The notes beneath the pieces are model-generated. The model saw only the letters and a program-made list of their open reading frames with translations. It was not told the DNA's origin and made no database searches. Both the position numbers and the translations under genes were made by a program. From the NCBI GenBank assembly GCA_934307065.1, contig CAKRCD010000002.1, positions 1-64,000 on the forward strand: a stretch of DNA of 64,000 bases, given 5' to 3'. Within the stretch, counting starts at the first letter, position 1. The number at the start of each line of letters is the position of its first letter. This document shows positions 25,132 to 33,893 of this stretch, piece after piece. The DNA comes from an uncultured Bariatricus sp. GTDB taxonomy: Bacteria; Bacillota; Clostridia; Lachnospirales; Lachnospiraceae.

Positions 25132-28100
25132 TGAGTGTGCGGTGGACCAAAGAACAGCAGAAGGTCATTGATTTGCGTAATAGTAATATACTGGTTTCGG
25201 CTGCTGCCGGGTCCGGAAAGACAGCGGTACTGGTTGAACGGATTATTACCAGACTGACGAAGGATGCTTCCCCTCTGGATGTAGACCGTTTATTAATCGT
25301 GACATTTACCGAGGCGGCAGCCGCGGAAATGAAAGAACGAATCGGAGCAGCACTTGAAAAAGCATTGGAGCAGGAACCGGAAAATCTGCATTTGCAGAAG
25401 CAGGCAACCCTGATTCATACAGCGAAGATTATGACAATTCACAGCTTTTGTCTGTCTGTTATCCGGGATTATTTTCATACCATTGACTTAGACCCGGGTT
25501 TCCGTATTGCAGAAGAGGGAGAGTTAAAGCTGTTGCGTCAGGATGTGGTAAAAGAAGTTCTGGAGCGGCATTATGAGGTCGGAGAAGAAGATTTCCTGAC
25601 ATTTGTGGAAAATTTTGCAGTAGGGCGGGAGGACAGCAGTCTGGAAGGGCTGATTATGCAGCTCTATGATTTTTCACGGAGTTACCCGGAGCCGGAGGTG
25701 TGGCTGGAGGAATGTGCGACTGCTTATCACGAAGGAATCTGTGAGAATTCTTTGTTTATGCAGAAACTGAAAAGGTATGTGGATGATTGTCTGGACGGAA
25801 TAGAAGCCGACATGAATCAGGCGAGAGCAGTCTGCCTTGCGAACGGAGGACCTTATATGTATGAAGGCACCATTGATGCAGACTGGGAGCAGATAACACC
25901 GGTTTATGAGGCAAAGACCTTTGCAGAGCGGTATGAGGCATTTCAGAAGATGGGAAAGTGGGCACGGATGAGTGCCAACCGGGACAAATCAGTCGATGAA
26001 TATCTGGCAGAATATGTGAAGAATCTGCGGAAGAAATGGAAGGCAGAGCTGGAGCGTATACAGACAGAGTATTTCTTTCAGCCGCTGGAGGAAATGCAGA
26101 CCGATTTCAGCCGTTGTATTCCGGTGGTGGACACTTTGGTAAAATTGGTAAAAGAATTTGCGGATGCATTCCGGGAAAAGAAAACGGACAGCAATCTGTT
26201 GGATTTTGATGATATGGAACACCTGGCAGTGGAAATCCTGACACGGAAAGAAGATGGAAAGCTTGTGCCGTCTGAGGTGGCAAAAGAACTTCAGGAACAG
26301 TTTGAAGAAGTGATGATAGATGAATATCAGGACAGCAATCTGATTCAGGAGACAATTCTGCGGAGTGTGTCCAGAGAGAGCCGAGGCAAGTATAATCTGT
26401 TCATGGTAGGGGATGTGAAGCAGAGTATTTATCGTTTCCGCCTGTCAAGACCAGAACTTTTTATGGAGAAATATGATACGTATACGGTGGACGGAGAGGG
26501 AAGCTGTCAAAGAATTGATTTGCATAAGAATTTCCGAAGCAGGGCAGAAGTCATTGATTTTGCCAATGCCGTTTTCAAAAAGACTATGATAAAAGCAGTG
26601 GGCAATGTGGAATATGATGAGGATGCGGCTCTCTATAGAGGCGCAGAATATCCGGAGAGCAGGGAATGTACACCGGAAATTCTGATTGTAGACACGAATG
26701 TGGAGGAAGACGAGCAGACAGACGGGAAGATGCTTACTGCCAGAGAAATGGAAGCGAGAGCAGTAGCAGAGCGGATTCATGTACTCATGGAAGAACAACA
26801 GGTGTACGACAAGGGACTGGGAGAAATGCGCCCTGTACGGTACGGAGATATTGTGATTCTTACCCGGAGCCTGAAGGGGTGGTCCAACGTATTCGTGCGT
26901 GTACTGAAAGAGGAAGGAATCCCGGCATATGCAGATGCAAGAGAAGGATATTTTGGTACATTGGAAATTGGGTGGATGATGGATTATCTGCGGGTGCTGG
27001 ACAATTATCGTCAGGATCTTCCGCTGACGGCGGTATTAAAATCACCCTTTGGGAAATTTACCAATGAAGAGCTGGCAAGTATCCGGAATCTGTATCCGGA
27101 ACTATCCTTCCATGAGGCAGTGCTGTTAGCTTCTGACTGTAATCTGAGTCTGCCATATAAGAAGAAAAAAGTGCCGGAGGTACTGGCAGAAAAATTGCAG
27201 AGGGTGTTCCGGCATCTGGAGCATTTCCGTGCACAGGTTTCTTATATGGCAATTCACAATCTGCTGTGGAGCATCATGCGGGAAACCGGATTCTGGGAAG
27301 AAATTGCCGCCATGCCGGGAGGAGAACAGAGAACGGCCAATCTGGAAATGCTGGTTAATAAGGCGAAAGCTTTCGAGTCCACGAGTTATAAAGGATTGTT
27401 TCACTTTGTACGCTATGTGGAACAGCTGAAAGAATACAACATTGATTATGGAGAAGCAGATATTTTCAATGAAAATACAGATGCGGTCCGGGTAATGAGT
27501 ATTCATAAGAGCAAAGGACTGGAATTCCCGGTGGTAATTGCAGCAGGCATGGGAAAGAAGATGAATATGCAGGATATCATGGGAAATATGGTCATTCATC
27601 CGGAACTGGGAGTGGGTATGCTATCCGTTGATCTGGAAAAGAGAACGGAAAGTTCTACTCTGCTAAGGAATATGATTCGTTCCAGTATCGGACTGGAGAA
27701 TCTGGGGGAAGAATTGCGTGTGCTGTATGTGGCACTTACCCGTGCGAAAGAAAAACTGATACTGACCGGAACATTGAAAAATGCAGAGGAAAAGCTAAGA
27801 GAGTATTCTATGAGAGCACCTTCCGGAGGGGACAGCCTGCCATTTCTGAGGGTTGCCAGAGCCCACAATTATTTTGACTGGCTGATTCCGGCAGTCATAG
27901 GAAAAGAGAATAGCAGTCTGTTAGAGATGCGGGTAATTCCCTTCGAAGAAATTGTACGAAGTGAGATGGAACGTGAAATGGCAGACCAGATAGAAAAAGA
28001 AGCATATCTGGAAGCAATTCAGAACCCGGCAAATCCATGCGCCAAGTGTAATGAAGCTTTTGCAAAACGGATAGAGGAACAGTTTTCTTATCGCTACAAA

Positions 28101-28775
28101 GTGGATGAACAGTTAAAGATGAAATATACAGTGTCGGAACTTAAGAAGCATGCCATGCTTGCCGGCTCAGAGGCTGAGATGGGAGAGCGGCTGCATGAAG
28201 AAACAACGGAAGCGATTGTTCCGAAGTTTGTACAGGAAGAACAGAAGCTGACCGGAGCGGCAAGGGGCAGTGTGTATCATAAGATATTGGAGCTTCTGGA
28301 TTTGACGGAGAATTATGACTATGTTTCATTAAAGAATGCACTGGAAGAACTGTGCAGTCAGGATTATCTGACGCAGGAGATGCTGGATGCTGTGTGGGAA
28401 AAAGAGCTTCTGTTATTTCTGGACAGTGACCTTGGAAAACGAATGCAGCAGGCAGCAAAAGAAGGAAGACTCCACCGGGAGCAGCCTTTTGTGTTCGGGG
28501 TTCCTGCAAAAGAGGTGAACCCGGAGACCACGTCAGAGGAAGAAATTCTGATTCAGGGAATCATAGATGCATATTTTGAGGAAGCAGATGGTCTGGTGAT
28601 TGTAGATTATAAGACAGACCGGGCAGAAGCAGTATTGGAACTGGTAAATAAGTATCAGGAACAGCTCTGGTGGTATGAGAGAGCCCTGGAGCAGCTTACC
28701 GGGAAAAAAGTAAAAGAAAAATTAATCTATTCCTTTGCACTCCATGCGGAGATTTTGCTGGATATGCATAAATAA
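25131..28775 (+). CDS. addA: ATP-dependent helicase/nuclease subunit AddA
   Basis: The 1214-residue UvrD/RecB helicase has the Q motif and Walker A (WTKEQQKVIDLRN, AAAGSGKTAVLV), Walker B MIDEYQDSN, motif III GDVKQSIYRFR, motif V MSIHKSKGLEFPVV, motif VI VLYVALTRAKE and a C-terminal nuclease core LVIVDYKTDRAE. It supplies the main 3'-5' motor and one nuclease. It is coupled to addB by a TAATG overlap. Confidence 0.97.
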   Translation: MSVRWTKEQQKVIDLRNSNILVSAAAGSGKTAVLVERIITRLTKDASPLDVDRLLIVTFTEAAAAEMKERIGAALEKALEQEPENLHLQKQATLIHTAKIMTIHSFCLSVIRDYFHTIDLDPGFRIAEEGELKLLRQDVVKEVLERHYEVGEEDFLTFVENFAVGREDSSLEGLIMQLYDFSRSYPEPEVWLEECATAYHEGICENSLFMQKLKRYVDDCLDGIEADMNQARAVCLANGGPYMYEGTIDADWEQITPVYEAKTFAERYEAFQKMGKWARMSANRDKSVDEYLAEYVKNLRKKWKAELERIQTEYFFQPLEEMQTDFSRCIPVVDTLVKLVKEFADAFREKKTDSNLLDFDDMEHLAVEILTRKEDGKLVPSEVAKELQEQFEEVMIDEYQDSNLIQETILRSVSRESRGKYNLFMVGDVKQSIYRFRLSRPELFMEKYDTYTVDGEGSCQRIDLHKNFRSRAEVIDFANAVFKKTMIKAVGNVEYDEDAALYRGAEYPESRECTPEILIVDTNVEEDEQTDGKMLTAREMEARAVAERIHVLMEEQQVYDKGLGEMRPVRYGDIVILTRSLKGWSNVFVRVLKEEGIPAYADAREGYFGTLEIGWMMDYLRVLDNYRQDLPLTAVLKSPFGKFTNEELASIRNLYPELSFHEAVLLASDCNLSLPYKKKKVPEVLAEKLQRVFRHLEHFRAQVSYMAIHNLLWSIMRETGFWEEIAAMPGGEQRTANLEMLVNKAKAFESTSYKGLFHFVRYVEQLKEYNIDYGEADIFNENTDAVRVMSIHKSKGLEFPVVIAAGMGKKMNMQDIMGNMVIHPELGVGMLSVDLEKRTESSTLLRNMIRSSIGLENLGEELRVLYVALTRAKEKLILTGTLKNAEEKLREYSMRAPSGGDSLPFLRVARAHNYFDWLIPAVIGKENSSLLEMRVIPFEEIVRSEMEREMADQIEKEAYLEAIQNPANPCAKCNEAFAKRIEEQFSYRYKVDEQLKMKYTVSELKKHAMLAGSEAEMGERLHEETTEAIVPKFVQEEQKLTGAARGSVYHKILELLDLTENYDYVSLKNALEELCSQDYLTQEMLDAVWEKELLLFLDSDLGKRMQQAAKEGRLHREQPFVFGVPAKEVNPETTSEEEILIQGIIDAYFEEADGLVIVDYKTDRAEAVLELVNKYQEQLWWYERALEQLTGKKVKEKLIYSFALHAEILLDMHK

Positions 28776-28815
28776 TCCTAGAAAGCAGGTGTATAAAAAC
28801 AGCCATATAGGAAAT

Positions 28816-28832
28816 ACTCCTGAAAAAGGAGT
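28816..28832 (+). promoter_or_regulatory. hairpin over the ssp ribosome binding site
   Basis: ACTCCT (28816-28821) pairs with AGGAGT (28827-28832) around a GAAAA loop. The 3' arm contains the Shine-Dalgarno of the spore-protein gene, so it could damp translation of the message read through from addA. Confidence 0.55.
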
Positions 28833-28842
28833 TGATGATGGA

Positions 28843-29025
28843 ATGAAAGAAAAAAAGAAAATCCGGCGGAACGATATTCCGTATCTGGAAGAAAAAGAGC
28901 GCAGAAAATACGAAGTGGCAGAAGAACTGGGACTTCTGGATAAAGTGCTGGAAGAAGGGTGGCGCTCTTTATCTTCCAAAGAAACAGGCAGAATCGGTGG
29001 AATTATTTCCAAGAAGAATAAATAA
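28843..29025 (+). CDS. alpha/beta-type small acid-soluble spore protein (divergent)
   Basis: The 60-residue basic protein is Lys-rich at its start and ends with the SASP pattern KYEVAEELGLLDKV, GWRSLSS, KETGRIGG. Such proteins coat spore DNA and protect it from UV and heat. It is the short, divergent form common in Lachnospiraceae rather than the major SspA type. ATG 28843 has AAGGAG upstream. I see no clear SigG promoter; it may be transcribed from addA or from a weak site. Confidence 0.85.
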   Translation: MKEKKKIRRNDIPYLEEKERRKYEVAEELGLLDKVLEEGWRSLSSKETGRIGGIISKKNK

Positions 29026-29095
29026 TCCATAGTAAATGATAAAGTTACCATAATGTTAACTAATATAAAATAATATGAATATTTTGTGAGTTCTG

Positions 29096-29124
29096 TTGAA
29101 GAAGCAGATACCTTCTGATATAAT
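29096..29124 (+). promoter_or_regulatory. sigma-A promoter
   Basis: TTGAAG (29096-29101), 17 bp and a perfect TATAAT (29119-29124) precede the glycosyltransferase gene by 34 bp. Confidence 0.75.
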
Positions 29125-29158
29125 TACAAAGCTTAGAAAAGAATGAACGGGTGACGCT

Positions 29159-29842
29159 ATGGACACAAAAATAAATGTGTTGGGGATTGAAGTCAATAAT
29201 TGTACTGCGAAAGAAGCAATGGAATCGATTGCCGGATATTTGCAGGAAGAACCGATGAGTCTTGTGGAAGTGGTTACGGCTGATTCTGTAATGCGCATGT
29301 CGCAAAATGAGACAGTACGTGAAAATCTGGAGCAGATGGATTTGATTATGCCGGGAGATAAGGCGATTCTGGAAGCTGTGGAGGTCAGCGACAAGAAGAA
29401 GCTTCAGGAGGCTGACCAGCATACATTTATCAAATTGCTGCTGAGTTATCTGCATAGGAATAATACCAGAGTATTTCTGTTGGCCGATACAGAAGCGGAT
29501 ATGGATGAGCTGAGGTCCCGCCTGGAAAACAGATATAAGAGTATTGAGGTCGTAGGAGCAGCGTTGGTAACGGAACAACAGAATGATACGTATGATATGA
29601 TTATCAATCAGGTAAATGGCGCAGAAGCACAGTGTATTATAGCCAATGTTTCTTCGGAAAACCAGGAGGCGTTTGTCTGCAAGTGCAAGAAGGTTCTGAA
29701 TGTGTGGTTATGGATTGGAATCAGCAGAACTGCAGTTTCGCTTGTAGACAAAGAAAATTTGATTGAACACATGTTTGCATTTGCAGGAAGTAAGATTCTG
29801 AAAAGAAAGGTTATAAAAGAAAAAAAGAAGCGAAATGCATAA
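29159..29842 (+). CDS. WecG/TagA/CpsF family glycosyltransferase
   Basis: The 227-residue protein has the family pattern: VLGIEVNNCTAKEAMESI at the N-terminus, the VVTADSVMRM acceptor segment (T-x-N-x-E position changed to TADS), an MPGDKAIL Asp that is usually catalytic, and a Rossmann-like VFLLADTEADMDEL. TagA-type enzymes add ManNAc to lipid-linked GlcNAc in teichoic acid or exopolysaccharide synthesis. There is no sugar-nucleotide neighbour here, and the lipid carrier enzymes must be elsewhere. The motif deviation leaves some doubt about activity. Confidence 0.8.
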   Translation: MDTKINVLGIEVNNCTAKEAMESIAGYLQEEPMSLVEVVTADSVMRMSQNETVRENLEQMDLIMPGDKAILEAVEVSDKKKLQEADQHTFIKLLLSYLHRNNTRVFLLADTEADMDELRSRLENRYKSIEVVGAALVTEQQNDTYDMIINQVNGAEAQCIIANVSSENQEAFVCKCKKVLNVWLWIGISRTAVSLVDKENLIEHMFAFAGSKILKRKVIKEKKKRNA

Positions 29843-29871
29843 AAAGATGCAATTTGCTCTTTTTTTTTTTT
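29830..29871 (+). terminator. terminator overlapping the stop codon
   Basis: GCGAAATGCAT (29830-29840) pairs with ATGCAATTTGC (29847-29857) with mismatches, followed by TCT and about eleven T. The 5' arm contains the first base of the TAA stop of the preceding gene. Confidence 0.8.
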
Positions 29872-29967
29872 GTTTATTTGTATTAGAGTATAACTTAGGT
29901 ATATGTGCAATTAGTCAGATGGAACATGGAAACATTGTGAAAACTGTATAATAATGGAGGGACGAGC

Positions 29968-31059
29968 ATGATATCGAATCAAATACTACAGAACACGCTG
30001 GATGGACTGAAAGCGATTGCCAGAATAGATTTGGGCATTGTGGATATAGAAGGAAAGACATTAGCCGCTACTTTTGCCCAGCCGCGTGATCGTGTAAAGG
30101 AAGTAAAGGCATTTGTAGAATCGCCGGCAGAAAGCCAGGTCATTCAGGGCTTTCAGTTTTTTAAGGTATATGACGAACAGCAGTTGGAGTATATTCTGAT
30201 TGCCAATGGGGGAGGTGATGATGTGTACATGGTCGGAAAGATGGCCGTGTTCCAGATTCAGAACCTTTTAGTGGCATATAAAGAGCGGTTTGACAAAGAC
30301 AATTTTGTCAAGAACCTGTTGTTAGACAATCTTTTACTGATTGATATTTACAACAGAGCCAAAAAATTACATATTGACACAGAAGCGAAACGTGTTATCT
30401 TTATAGTTGAGACTTCTCATGAGCGGGATGTGGCTGCACTCGATAAATTAAGAGGACTGTTTGGTAATAAGACCAAGGACTTCATTACCGCAGTGGATGA
30501 GAAGAACATTATTGTTGTAAAGGAACTTGAAGTGGGAGACGGTTATCCGGAGGTAGACCAGACTGCAAAAGATATTCTGGAGCTGCTGAAAGAGGAGAAC
30601 TGTGAGGAAAATGTACGGGTTGCTTACGGAACTATCGTGCATGATATAAAAGAAGTATCCAAATCATATAAGGAAGCCAAACTTGCGCTGGATGTAGGAA
30701 AGATTTTCTCAGAGGAAAAAGAAATTGTGGCATATAGCACACTTGGAATAGGCAGACTGATTTATCAGCTTCCGATTCCGCTCTGCAAGATGTTTATTAA
30801 GGAAATCTTTGCAGAACGCTCGCCGGATGAATTTGACGAGGAAACGCTGGTTACCATCAATAAGTTTTTTGAGAACAGTCTGAATGTATCTGAGACTTCA
30901 AGACAGCTTTATATTCACAGGAATACACTGGTGTATCGTCTTGATAAGCTACAGAAAAGTACCGGACTGGATCTTCGCACATTTGAGGATGCCATTACAT
31001 TCAAGATTGCATTGATGGTTGTCAAGTATATGAAATATATGGAGACGCAGGAGTATTAA
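29968..31059 (+). CDS. CdaR/PucR family transcriptional regulator
   Basis: The 363-residue protein has an N-terminal sugar-diacid-recognition-like domain (about 1-130), a GGDEF-like middle (about 130-270) and a C-terminal PucR helix-turn-helix SLNVSETSRQLYIHRNTLVYRLDKLQKSTGL. Relatives respond to diacids or other small metabolites. It precedes ftsE by 16 bp, so co-transcription with ftsEX is possible although functionally unexplained. RBS GGAGGGACGAG. Confidence 0.9.
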   Translation: MISNQILQNTLDGLKAIARIDLGIVDIEGKTLAATFAQPRDRVKEVKAFVESPAESQVIQGFQFFKVYDEQQLEYILIANGGGDDVYMVGKMAVFQIQNLLVAYKERFDKDNFVKNLLLDNLLLIDIYNRAKKLHIDTEAKRVIFIVETSHERDVAALDKLRGLFGNKTKDFITAVDEKNIIVVKELEVGDGYPEVDQTAKDILELLKEENCEENVRVAYGTIVHDIKEVSKSYKEAKLALDVGKIFSEEKEIVAYSTLGIGRLIYQLPIPLCKMFIKEIFAERSPDEFDEETLVTINKFFENSLNVSETSRQLYIHRNTLVYRLDKLQKSTGLDLRTFEDAITFKIALMVVKYMKYMETQEY

Positions 31060-31075
31060 CAATCAGGAGGAGCAT

Positions 31076-31753
31076 ATGATAGAATTAAAGGACGTTACGA
31101 AAGAATATTCCAAGGGAATTTCTGCTTTGAACGGCATTAATTTAAAAATTGAACAAGGGGAATTTGTTTTCATTGTTGGAGACAGTGGATCCGGGAAATC
31201 CACATTGATTAAATTGTTGTTGAAAGAAATCGACCCGACATCGGGAACGATTATGGTCAACGGACAGAATCTGGGAAGGCTGAAACACCGCCATATTCCA
31301 CAGTACCGTCGTAGTATCGGGGTTGTATTTCAGGATTTCCGTCTTTTGCGAGACCGGAATATTTATGAAAATATTGCATTTGCACAGAGAGTAACAGAGA
31401 AGTCTACCCGTGTGATTAAGAAGAAGGTTCCGGCAGCCCTATCACTGGTGGGACTGGCACAGAAGTATAAAGCATATCCGAAGGAACTTTCCGGTGGAGA
31501 ACAGCAGAGAGTGGCCATTGCCAGAGCGGTGGTAAATGAACCGGCAATTCTCCTTTGCGATGAACCGACAGGTAACCTTGACCCGACAAATTCATGGGAA
31601 ATCATGAAATTATTGGAAGAAGCAAATGAACGTGGAACGACCGTTCTGGTTGTCACACATAATCAGGAAATCGTAAATGAAATGCAGAAACGTGTAATTA
31701 CAATGAAAAAGGGAGTTATTGTAAGCGACGAACGAAAAGGTGGGTATAAATAA
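31076..31753 (+). CDS. ftsE: cell-division ABC ATPase FtsE
   Basis: The 225-residue ABC ATPase has Walker A VGDSGSGKST, the ABC signature LSGGEQQRVAIARAVV and Walker B ILLCDEPTGNLD. FtsE with FtsX forms a membrane complex that does not transport but activates peptidoglycan hydrolases at the cell surface. Its stop overlaps the ftsX start (TAATG). Confidence 0.96.
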   Translation: MIELKDVTKEYSKGISALNGINLKIEQGEFVFIVGDSGSGKSTLIKLLLKEIDPTSGTIMVNGQNLGRLKHRHIPQYRRSIGVVFQDFRLLRDRNIYENIAFAQRVTEKSTRVIKKKVPAALSLVGLAQKYKAYPKELSGGEQQRVAIARAVVNEPAILLCDEPTGNLDPTNSWEIMKLLEEANERGTTVLVVTHNQEIVNEMQKRVITMKKGVIVSDERKGGYK

Positions 31754-32664
31754 TGAGAATAAGTACAGTAGGATATTCGGTAAAACAAGGGGTAAAGAAT
31801 ATCGGTAGAAATAAGATGTTTTCACTGGCATCAATTGCAACCATGTCAGCTTGTATTTTTGTGTTTGGACTGTTCTTTGCAATTATTATGAATTTCCAGC
31901 ATATCGTACATAAGGCAGAAGAGAGTGTGGCAATTACCGTATTCTTTGACGATGATGCAACACAGGGGCAGATTGACAGTATTGGAGAGAAGCTAAAAGA
32001 ACAGAATGGAGTCCGGGAAGTAAATTATGTTTCAGCTGAAGAAGCATGGGAATCTTTCCAGAAAGAATATTTTGGAGACAATGCAAGTGAGGCAGCAGAA
32101 GGATTTAAGGATGATAATCCACTTGCAAATTCTGACAACTATGAAGTGTATTTGGATGATGTGTCTGTACAGTCGGATTTGGTAGCTTATGCAGAATCAC
32201 TTTCAGGGGTACAAAAGGTTCAGAAGTCAGAAGTAGTGGCGAATACATTGACCAGTATTAACAGACTGGTATGGTATGCGTCCGTTGTTCTGATAGGAAT
32301 TCTTCTGGCAATTTCCGTATTCCTGATTAGCAATACGGTTACTATGGGTATTGCAGTCCGCAGGGAAGAGATTGCGATTATGAAATATATCGGGGCAAAG
32401 GACAGCTTCGTTCGTATGCCGTTTATCATCGAAGGTGTTACCATTGGATTTATCGGGGCGGTAATTCCGCTTGTTATTTTCTATTTTGTATATAATAAAG
32501 CGATTGATTATATTTTGTCCAGATTTTCATTGTTAAGAAATATTCTGGATTTCCTCCCGGTTACAGAAGTATACCATACCCTTCTTCCGGCAGGACTTCT
32601 TCTCGGAATTGGCATTGGATTATTAGGAAGCGTATTTACAATCAGAAAACATCTGAGAGTGTAA
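31753..32664 (+). CDS. ftsX: cell-division protein FtsX
   Basis: The 303-residue protein has an N-terminal membrane segment (about 22-47), an extracellular domain of ~120 residues and three C-terminal membrane segments with the FtsX/MacB-like NTVTMGIAVRREEIAIMKYIGA. The extracellular part recruits the hydrolase, most likely the M23 protein encoded 36 bp downstream. It is the partner of FtsE. Confidence 0.95.
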   Translation: MRISTVGYSVKQGVKNIGRNKMFSLASIATMSACIFVFGLFFAIIMNFQHIVHKAEESVAITVFFDDDATQGQIDSIGEKLKEQNGVREVNYVSAEEAWESFQKEYFGDNASEAAEGFKDDNPLANSDNYEVYLDDVSVQSDLVAYAESLSGVQKVQKSEVVANTLTSINRLVWYASVVLIGILLAISVFLISNTVTMGIAVRREEIAIMKYIGAKDSFVRMPFIIEGVTIGFIGAVIPLVIFYFVYNKAIDYILSRFSLLRNILDFLPVTEVYHTLLPAGLLLGIGIGLLGSVFTIRKHLRV

Positions 32665-32699
32665 TAAGAGGGCAGTGTTACAGAAATAAGGGGATAAAT

Positions 32700-33806
32700 A
32701 TGAAGAAAAGAAACAAAGCAGTTAGTCTTCTACTGGCGGGTATTTTATGTTTCTCGTCTATCATTACGGTACAGGCAGATGATTTGTCTGATGCAAAAAA
32801 GCAGCAACAAGAACTGGAAGATCAGAAAAAAGCTGCGGAAAACGAGAAACAGGAGTTGGTAAGCCGTCTGGAGACGATTACATCAGAAGTGGAAGATACG
32901 GAGACACAGCTGGAGGCAAAGGAGCTGGAAATCAGCGAGACACAGGATAAGCTGGATCTGGCGAAGATTGACGAGTCGGAGCAGTATGCAAGCATGAAAG
33001 TCCGTATCAAGTATATGTACGAAAACGGCGATTCCCAGATGATTCAGGTGCTTTTTGAGGCAAAATCTATCGGAGATTTTTTGAATAAGGCAGAATACAT
33101 ACAGCAGGTAACCGATTATGACAGACAGAAGCTGGAAGAATTTCAGGCTACGGTCAAGGAGATAGAAGATACGGAAGCAAAGCTGAAAGAGGAAGAAACA
33201 GAACTGACAGCACTCAGAGATGATTTGATCAACAAAAAGAGTGAAGTGGAAAACCTGGTTGCTGAGATTACAGATAAAGTATCGGATTTGGACAGTCAGC
33301 TTACGGAAAGTACCAAGAAGGTCAATGAACTGATTGCAGCGGCAGAAGCGAGAAAGAAACAGCAGCAGGCTGCAGCAAGTTCGGGAACAGCAGGACCGTC
33401 CCAGATTATTGGAAATGGTGTACTGGCATGGCCGACTACAAGTACCAGAATAACCAGTACCTATGGATGGAGAACCGCTCCGGTTGCAGGAGCAACGTCA
33501 CTGCACGATGCCATTGATATCGGGGCGCCGATTGGAAGCCCGGTTTATGCGGCGGCAGACGGAACCGTAATTACAGCGAAAACAGGTTATAATGGAGGAC
33601 GTGGCAATTATGTAATGATTGACCATGGAAATGGACTGGTAACCCGTTATCAACATTTGAACAGTTTCTATGTTTCGGTAGGTCAGACGGTAACGAAGGG
33701 ACAGAATATTGCGGAAGTGGGAAATACCGGTGCAAGTTCCGGACCACATCTGGACTTTGCAATCTATGTGAATGGAAAGACAGTAGACCCGCTTACATAT
33801 TATTAA
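32700..33806 (+). CDS. secreted coiled-coil M23 (LytM) protein, FtsEX-linked
   Basis: The precursor has 368 residues with a signal peptide (about 1-26, cut after VQA). Two long coiled coils (about 28-225) precede a LytM domain (about 240-368). This EnvC/PcsB/CwlO-like plan and its place after ftsEX fit a hydrolase or activator gated by FtsX. The zinc site is atypical: His269 and Asp273 (HDAID) and His319 are present, but the usual HLH motif reads HLD (His350, Asp352), replacing a metal ligand. It may use Asp or act as a non-catalytic activator. Confidence 0.92.
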   Translation: MKKRNKAVSLLLAGILCFSSIITVQADDLSDAKKQQQELEDQKKAAENEKQELVSRLETITSEVEDTETQLEAKELEISETQDKLDLAKIDESEQYASMKVRIKYMYENGDSQMIQVLFEAKSIGDFLNKAEYIQQVTDYDRQKLEEFQATVKEIEDTEAKLKEEETELTALRDDLINKKSEVENLVAEITDKVSDLDSQLTESTKKVNELIAAAEARKKQQQAAASSGTAGPSQIIGNGVLAWPTTSTRITSTYGWRTAPVAGATSLHDAIDIGAPIGSPVYAAADGTVITAKTGYNGGRGNYVMIDHGNGLVTRYQHLNSFYVSVGQTVTKGQNIAEVGNTGASSGPHLDFAIYVNGKTVDPLTYY

Positions 33807-33893
33807 AATTAAAGTTTATAAGAAAATTCGTGAAGTGTTTTATTACGAATGAAAATCATGGCAGCATAAAATTTATTTGTGAAGGCAGGATAT

